Part shown: positions 60,121-64,000 of the stretch, piece after piece
How the letters are laid out: each line of letters opens with the position of its first letter
Position numbering within the stretch: the first letter of the stretch is position 1
Assembly: GCA_965267605.1 (NCBI GenBank)
Contig: OZ254088.1
Span: 3,038,001-3,102,000, forward strand
Reading direction: 5' to 3'
DNA length: 64,000 nucleotides
Source of the DNA: G965267605 sp965267605
Lineage (GTDB): Bacteria > Bacteroidota > Bacteroidia > Flavobacteriales_E > Vicingaceae
The notes under the pieces: model-generated
Seen by the model: only the letters and a program-made list of their open reading frames with translations
Told to the model about the DNA's origin: nothing
Database searches by the model: none
Program-made: the position numbers and the translations under genes

Positions 60121-62672
60121 ACGCAGATGTCATCAACCTGCTCGTGCTTGCCACGCCAATCGTCAATGGTCTTGTCAAGTACCTCTTTCTGTTTTGCCAG
60201 AGGTTGACTACTATTTTTAATGAGGAGTTCCTTGAACCTTCGTTTGAGGAACTTCTTGTTTCGTTGCCCACCAAACTGGTCGATGTACCCGTCAGAGAAG
60301 AGATAAAGCAGGTCACCATCCTGAACTTCGAATTTCTGCTGTGTAAAGGGTATTACTTCGGCCAAATATTTTCCAATAGGTTGTTTATCTCCGTTGTAGA
60401 TGTGAAGCTGATTGTCGCGGATGAGGTAAAGCGGATTGTTGGCTCCGGCAAATTTGATGGTACCATTGTCCAACGCGCAAATAGCCATATCCATCCCATC
60501 ACTTGATTCGTGACCAGCCTTGTCTTGCTTCAACGTTTTGATCAACAACCACCGTAAATGGTTAAGGATCTCTTCCGGCTCTTCAATTTGGTTTTCGATC
60601 ACGATCTCATTGAGGAGCGCATTTCCCACCATACTCATGAACGCCCCAGGAACGCCATGCCCGGTGCAGTCGGCAACAGCCCAAATCTTCTTACCAGATA
60701 CGGATTCGTAGGCCCAATAGAAATCACCACTTACAATATCTCGGGGCTTGTAAAGCACAAAGTATTCCTTGAACACCCTGGTCCAAAAATCATCTGAAGT
60801 AAGGATGGCATCTTGAATCTTGCGAGCATAGTTGATACTATCCGTAATCTCTTCATTCTTCTGCTGAATCACTTGTTCAGCACGCTTCTGTTCGGTGATA
60901 TCAGACTCAATGATAACGTACTTGGTAATAACCCCCTCCTTGTCAAGAATGGGAGTGATGGTGGAGGATACCCAGCGCGAATCCCCTTCCGGGGTTACCA
61001 GGCTAGACTCAAATTGCTGCGTCTTCTTCTCTTTCTTGCACTGTTCGAAGGTTGTTTCAAAATCATCAAAGTGCGAGAGGTCACTCATCGGTTTGCGCAA
61101 ACTTTTCTTGATCTTATCCTTATCGAAACCAGTGATCCTCATAAAGGCGCGGTTCACCCATTCAAGATTGCCTTCGGGGTCAAGAATGATAACGGCATTA
61201 TCGGTTCTGCTGGCCACGAGAGAAAGCCTTTCAAGGCGATTGTTTTGTTTTTCGAGCGCCCGGTTTGCTTTCTTTCGCTGGGCCTGAAGTCTGGATACGA
61301 ACAGGGCCATCGCAAGCGCCAACAAGAACGCAAACAGCGCAATCTTATTCAGATAGCCCATTTCCTTGGCTGCCTCATCTAACTTTTTCAGTGCATTATC
61401 TTTGTACTCCAGTTCCTGCTGCTTTTTTTCGTTCTCATACTTGGCTTCCAGGTCGTGCATGATCTGGCTGGACGCCTGACTTTCCAAACTGTCTTTATAG
61501 AATTCATATTGGAGGTAAGTTTCAAATGCCTTCTTGTGATCTCCGGCACGTTGGTAAGCAAAGGCCAGCTCCCTTGAGTTTTCCTTAAGTCGCAATAACT
61601 GCTTACGCTGTGTTTGCTTAGCAACTTCAATGCCCTTGGTGATGTAATCGATGCCTTTTCTGTGCTGACCCCGAATGGAGTACATTCTACCAAGGTCTGC
61701 GTATACCCAGGCGAGCTTATCTTTCTCATTTAGCTTGAGGTACATTTCAAATGCTTGCTCTAAATAGGATTCAGCGGTGCGGAGATCTCCTTGGTCTTCA
61801 TACCAGTGTGAAAGGTTCCCATACATTAGTGCGATAGAGCGGTCTCGGCCCAACTGTTGGTAAATGGTAAGAGCCTGCATACTGTAGTCCAGCTCCTTTT
61901 CCTTTTCGCCCAGATTTCCATACATAGCTGCACACAGGTACAGTGCTTCTGCTTTTAACAGCTTGTCGTCTAATGTATCTGCAAGTGCATACTCCTGCTC
62001 ATAGTATTCAAGTGCCTTTTCATAAAACCCCTGACGTTTAAAAACCGAACCGATATAGTGTAGCAGATGGCCGTAGTTTCTGTCTTTGATACCATTGGCA
62101 TCGTATATCTTTTGTGACCGGAAGTACAGCTCTGATGCTTTGCCGTAATTACCCAGCGCATAATAGTGGCGGCCAATATGTGCTAGCAGATATGCTTGTT
62201 GCCCATGGTCTCCTAGCTTTTCAAAAATCGTGAGTGCTGTATCATAAAACAAGAGAGATTCACTCAAGGAGCCTGCTATGTCAGCATGTCTGGCCAGCTC
62301 AACATAGACTTTCGCAATCAGGCTCGAATCTTTCTGCGCAGCAATTGTTTTATATAGAAGAGATCTAGCATCACCGTACATGCCGTACCGGTCGTACATT
62401 CTCGATAGGCCAAAAACCGCCTTCAGATACCAATCCTTGTTCTTGGTGGTTTCAGCAAACTCCACCGCACGTTTGGCGTAGGCGATAGATTGTAAGGAGT
62501 CCTTGTTTCTATAGGCACGAGACAAGTCGAGGTAGGCAGAAATCTTCGCGGTGTCTGGAAGGGAAGTCTGTAACGCACGCTGAAGAGAATCAATAAGATC
62601 TGTCTGACCTTTGGAGTATAACCCAATAAGGAAACAGAAAGACAGGATTAAAATTCGTGACGCGATCCGCAT
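60102..62672 (-). CDS. TPR-PAS-SpoIIE phosphatase
   Basis: 856 residues from ATG 62672. A signal peptide is followed by a long TPR region (about 35-385), a transmembrane helix near residue 430-450, a coiled coil, a PAS domain (about 480-590, VIILDPEGNLEWVNRAFMRITGF, ending ESDITEQKRAEQ), a second coiled coil (EITDSINYARKIQDAI) and the PP2C/SpoIIE domain with SGDFYWAYESV, DCTGHGVPGAFMSMVGN, SDGYIDQFGG and the C-terminal DDICVIGVKL. It closely resembles the phosphatase at 31938-33965, which lacks the PAS. The stop codon lies inside the repeat array. Confidence 0.93.
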   Translation of the reverse strand: MRIASRILILSFCFLIGLYSKGQTDLIDSLQRALQTSLPDTAKISAYLDLSRAYRNKDSLQSIAYAKRAVEFAETTKNKDWYLKAVFGLSRMYDRYGMYGDARSLLYKTIAAQKDSSLIAKVYVELARHADIAGSLSESLLFYDTALTIFEKLGDHGQQAYLLAHIGRHYYALGNYGKASELYFRSQKIYDANGIKDRNYGHLLHYIGSVFKRQGFYEKALEYYEQEYALADTLDDKLLKAEALYLCAAMYGNLGEKEKELDYSMQALTIYQQLGRDRSIALMYGNLSHWYEDQGDLRTAESYLEQAFEMYLKLNEKDKLAWVYADLGRMYSIRGQHRKGIDYITKGIEVAKQTQRKQLLRLKENSRELAFAYQRAGDHKKAFETYLQYEFYKDSLESQASSQIMHDLEAKYENEKKQQELEYKDNALKKLDEAAKEMGYLNKIALFAFLLALAMALFVSRLQAQRKKANRALEKQNNRLERLSLVASRTDNAVIILDPEGNLEWVNRAFMRITGFDKDKIKKSLRKPMSDLSHFDDFETTFEQCKKEKKTQQFESSLVTPEGDSRWVSSTITPILDKEGVITKYVIIESDITEQKRAEQVIQQKNEEITDSINYARKIQDAILTSDDFWTRVFKEYFVLYKPRDIVSGDFYWAYESVSGKKIWAVADCTGHGVPGAFMSMVGNALLNEIVIENQIEEPEEILNHLRWLLIKTLKQDKAGHESSDGMDMAICALDNGTIKFAGANNPLYLIRDNQLHIYNGDKQPIGKYLAEVIPFTQQKFEVQDGDLLYLFSDGYIDQFGGQRNKKFLKRRFKELLIKNSSQPLAKQKEVLDKTIDDWRGKHEQVDDICVIGVKL

Positions 62673-62725
62673 TTGGCAGACTTGTACACTAAAAGTAAGT
62701 AAATGCAAAAACTACTCGCCCCAGG

Positions 62726-64000
62726 CTAAAGATCAAATTTGATGCCTTGAGCAAGCGGTAAGTCATCAGAATAATTGATGGTGTTTGTTTGCCTTCGCAT
62801 ATAGGCTTTCCATGCATCAGAACCACTTTCGCGTCCACCGCCAGTTTCCTTTTCACCGCCAAACGCACCACCGATTTCTGCACCGCTCGTTCCTATGTTG
62901 ACATTGGCAATTCCACAATCACTTCCGGCAGAACTCAAAAACTTCTCTGCCTCTCTAAGGTTGGTGGTCATGATGGCGGAAGACAAACCTTGTACCACGC
63001 CATTCTGCATAGCGATAGCCTGGTCCAGCGTTGAATACTTCAACAGGTACAACACGGGGGCAAATGTTTCGTGTTGAACGATGCCATTAGGATTATCCAC
63101 TTCAGCGATGCACGGCTTCACGTAACACCCGCTTTCGTATCCCTCTCCTTCAAGAACACCACCCTCAACAACAATGCGGCCGCCTTCTGCTTGCACAGCA
63201 TCAATAGCGGCTTGGTATTGAGCTACAGCACCGGTATCAATCAAAGGTCCCACATGGTTCTCTTCATTCAGAGGATTGCCAATCTTCAATTGGCCGTACG
63301 CATCAGCGAGCTTGCTTTTTACTTCATCATAAATGGATTCATGAATGATCAACCTTCTGGTAGAGGTACACCGCTGGCCAGCTGTTCCAACAGCACCAAA
63401 TACAGCTCCAATTACGGTCATCTTAAGATCTGCATCAGGGGTCACGATGATTGCATTGTTTCCACCAAGTTCCAGGATAGATCTTCCGAATCGCTCAGCA
63501 ACAACGCTGCCCACTTTTCTTCCCATGGCACAAGAACCAGTTGCTGAGATCAATGGCACTTTTTGATCGTGGGTTATCATTTCGCCAACCTGGTAATCTC
63601 CGTTGATCAAACATGACAATCCTCCTGGCAGATTATTTTCCTCAAGGATATCAGCGATGATTTTTTGACAGGCCACTGCGGACAATGGGGTCTTTTCCGA
63701 AGGCTTCCAGACACAAACATCACCACATACCCATGCAATGGCAGCGTTCCATGCCCAAACTGCAACGGGGAAATTGAATGCAGAGATGATGCCAACGACA
63801 CCAATCGGATGCCATTGCTCGTACATTCGGTGTCCGGGCCTTTCACTATGCATGGTCAAACCATACAGCTGTCTGGAAAGTCCAACAGCGAAATCACAGA
63901 TATCAATCATTTCCTGGACTTCTCCATATCCTTCCTGTAGAGATTTCCCCATTTCGTAAGACACCAATTGACCAAGAGGTTCCTTTAATTCTCTTAGGCG
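62726..64000 (-). CDS. Aldehyde dehydrogenase, ALDH7-like, start outside the window
   Basis: About 424 codons are visible; the frame runs on past the right edge (RLRELKEPLGQ precedes LVSYEMGKS), so the true start is upstream of the window on the minus strand. Motifs are FNFPVAVWAWNAAIAWVCGD, ELGGNNAIIV with the conserved Glu, and the catalytic Cys in GTAGQRCTSTRR. The C-terminal GGAFGGEKETGGGRESGSDAW and FDL tail are like the ALDH7 group (aminoadipate semialdehyde dehydrogenase), which oxidises lysine-derived semialdehyde. Substrate by similarity only. Confidence 0.92.
   Translation of the reverse strand, partial: RLRELKEPLGQLVSYEMGKSLQEGYGEVQEMIDICDFAVGLSRQLYGLTMHSERPGHRMYEQWHPIGVVGIISAFNFPVAVWAWNAAIAWVCGDVCVWKPSEKTPLSAVACQKIIADILEENNLPGGLSCLINGDYQVGEMITHDQKVPLISATGSCAMGRKVGSVVAERFGRSILELGGNNAIIVTPDADLKMTVIGAVFGAVGTAGQRCTSTRRLIIHESIYDEVKSKLADAYGQLKIGNPLNEENHVGPLIDTGAVAQYQAAIDAVQAEGGRIVVEGGVLEGEGYESGCYVKPCIAEVDNPNGIVQHETFAPVLYLLKYSTLDQAIAMQNGVVQGLSSAIMTTNLREAEKFLSSAGSDCGIANVNIGTSGAEIGGAFGGEKETGGGRESGSDAWKAYMRRQTNTINYSDDLPLAQGIKFDL

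Overview
The window reads as one contiguous piece of a Bacteroidota chromosome, most likely order Flavobacteriales and possibly a marine relative of Cryomorphaceae (an inference from gene content, not a lineage test). Supporting signs are type IX secretion sorting domains at the ends of three secreted proteins, a GldM homologue, DUF4175 and CPBP proteins, HisKA_2 kinases, LytTR regulation, lipoproteins with acidic residues after the lipid cysteine, and Bacteroidota-type -7 boxes (TAnnTTTG) before many genes. GC content looks mid-40s percent. I see no prophage, insertion sequence, CRISPR array or rRNA operon. The window opens inside glmS and closes inside an aldehyde dehydrogenase gene.

Layout. 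1-5 kb: glmS 3' end, a TM2 protein coupled to superoxide dismutase, an acidic repeat lipoprotein, a CPBP protease, dusB. 5-12 kb (minus strand): a tightly packed run DUF4175 - RsbW-like ATPase - ybeY - mnmG, followed upstream by an rRNA methyltransferase. A perfect parS (ParB-binding) site lies on the ybeY/mnmG junction and a one-mismatch copy lies inside mnmG, which suggests this region is in the origin domain. 12-16 kb: a secreted PKD protein, gltX-folB and tRNA-Cys. 16-25 kb: a propeller sensor kinase, a rhodanese/TerC/unknown cluster, a TlpA-like lipoprotein, an ECF sigma factor coupled to a small membrane protein, an M28 peptidase and rpiB. 25-31 kb: an apparent operon of a YwqK-repeat protein, a seven-PAS kinase and a LytTR response regulator. 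31-39 kb: a secreted protein, a TPR-SpoIIE phosphatase, two tandem paralogous membrane proteins, a YCII protein with an ECF42-like sigma factor behind a hairpin, pabA/trpG, and a gldM without gldKLN. 39-50 kb: MBOAT acyltransferase with an SGNH-like partner broken by an amber codon, a BLUF photoreceptor, TonB-related genes, an outer-membrane receptor, and a diheme peroxidase with a sorting domain. 50-57 kb: the MoxR-DUF58-DUF4350-DUF4129-SpoIIM cluster with a divergent RDD gene. 57-64 kb: a GNAT/FemAB-like protein, an unknown secreted protein, a 58-bp tandem repeat array fused to the 3' end of a TPR-PAS-SpoIIE phosphatase, and the ALDH7-type dehydrogenase.

How the genes work together. Much of the window is signal transduction: two HisKA_2 kinases, one LytTR regulator, two SpoIIE phosphatases, one RsbW-like ATPase, two ECF sigma factors and one BLUF sensor. 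The rest is envelope and secretion (T9SS cargo, GldM, TonB components, MBOAT) plus core translation and tRNA modification (gltX, mnmG, dusB, ybeY, tRNA-Cys). Genes are dense; stop-start overlaps are common, and several convergent pairs overlap tail to tail. The observations most worth checking are the parS pair, the 58-bp array that contains the stop codon of its neighbour, the terminator-like hairpin whose T-run abuts the ECF42 start codon, and the amber-interrupted MBOAT partner.
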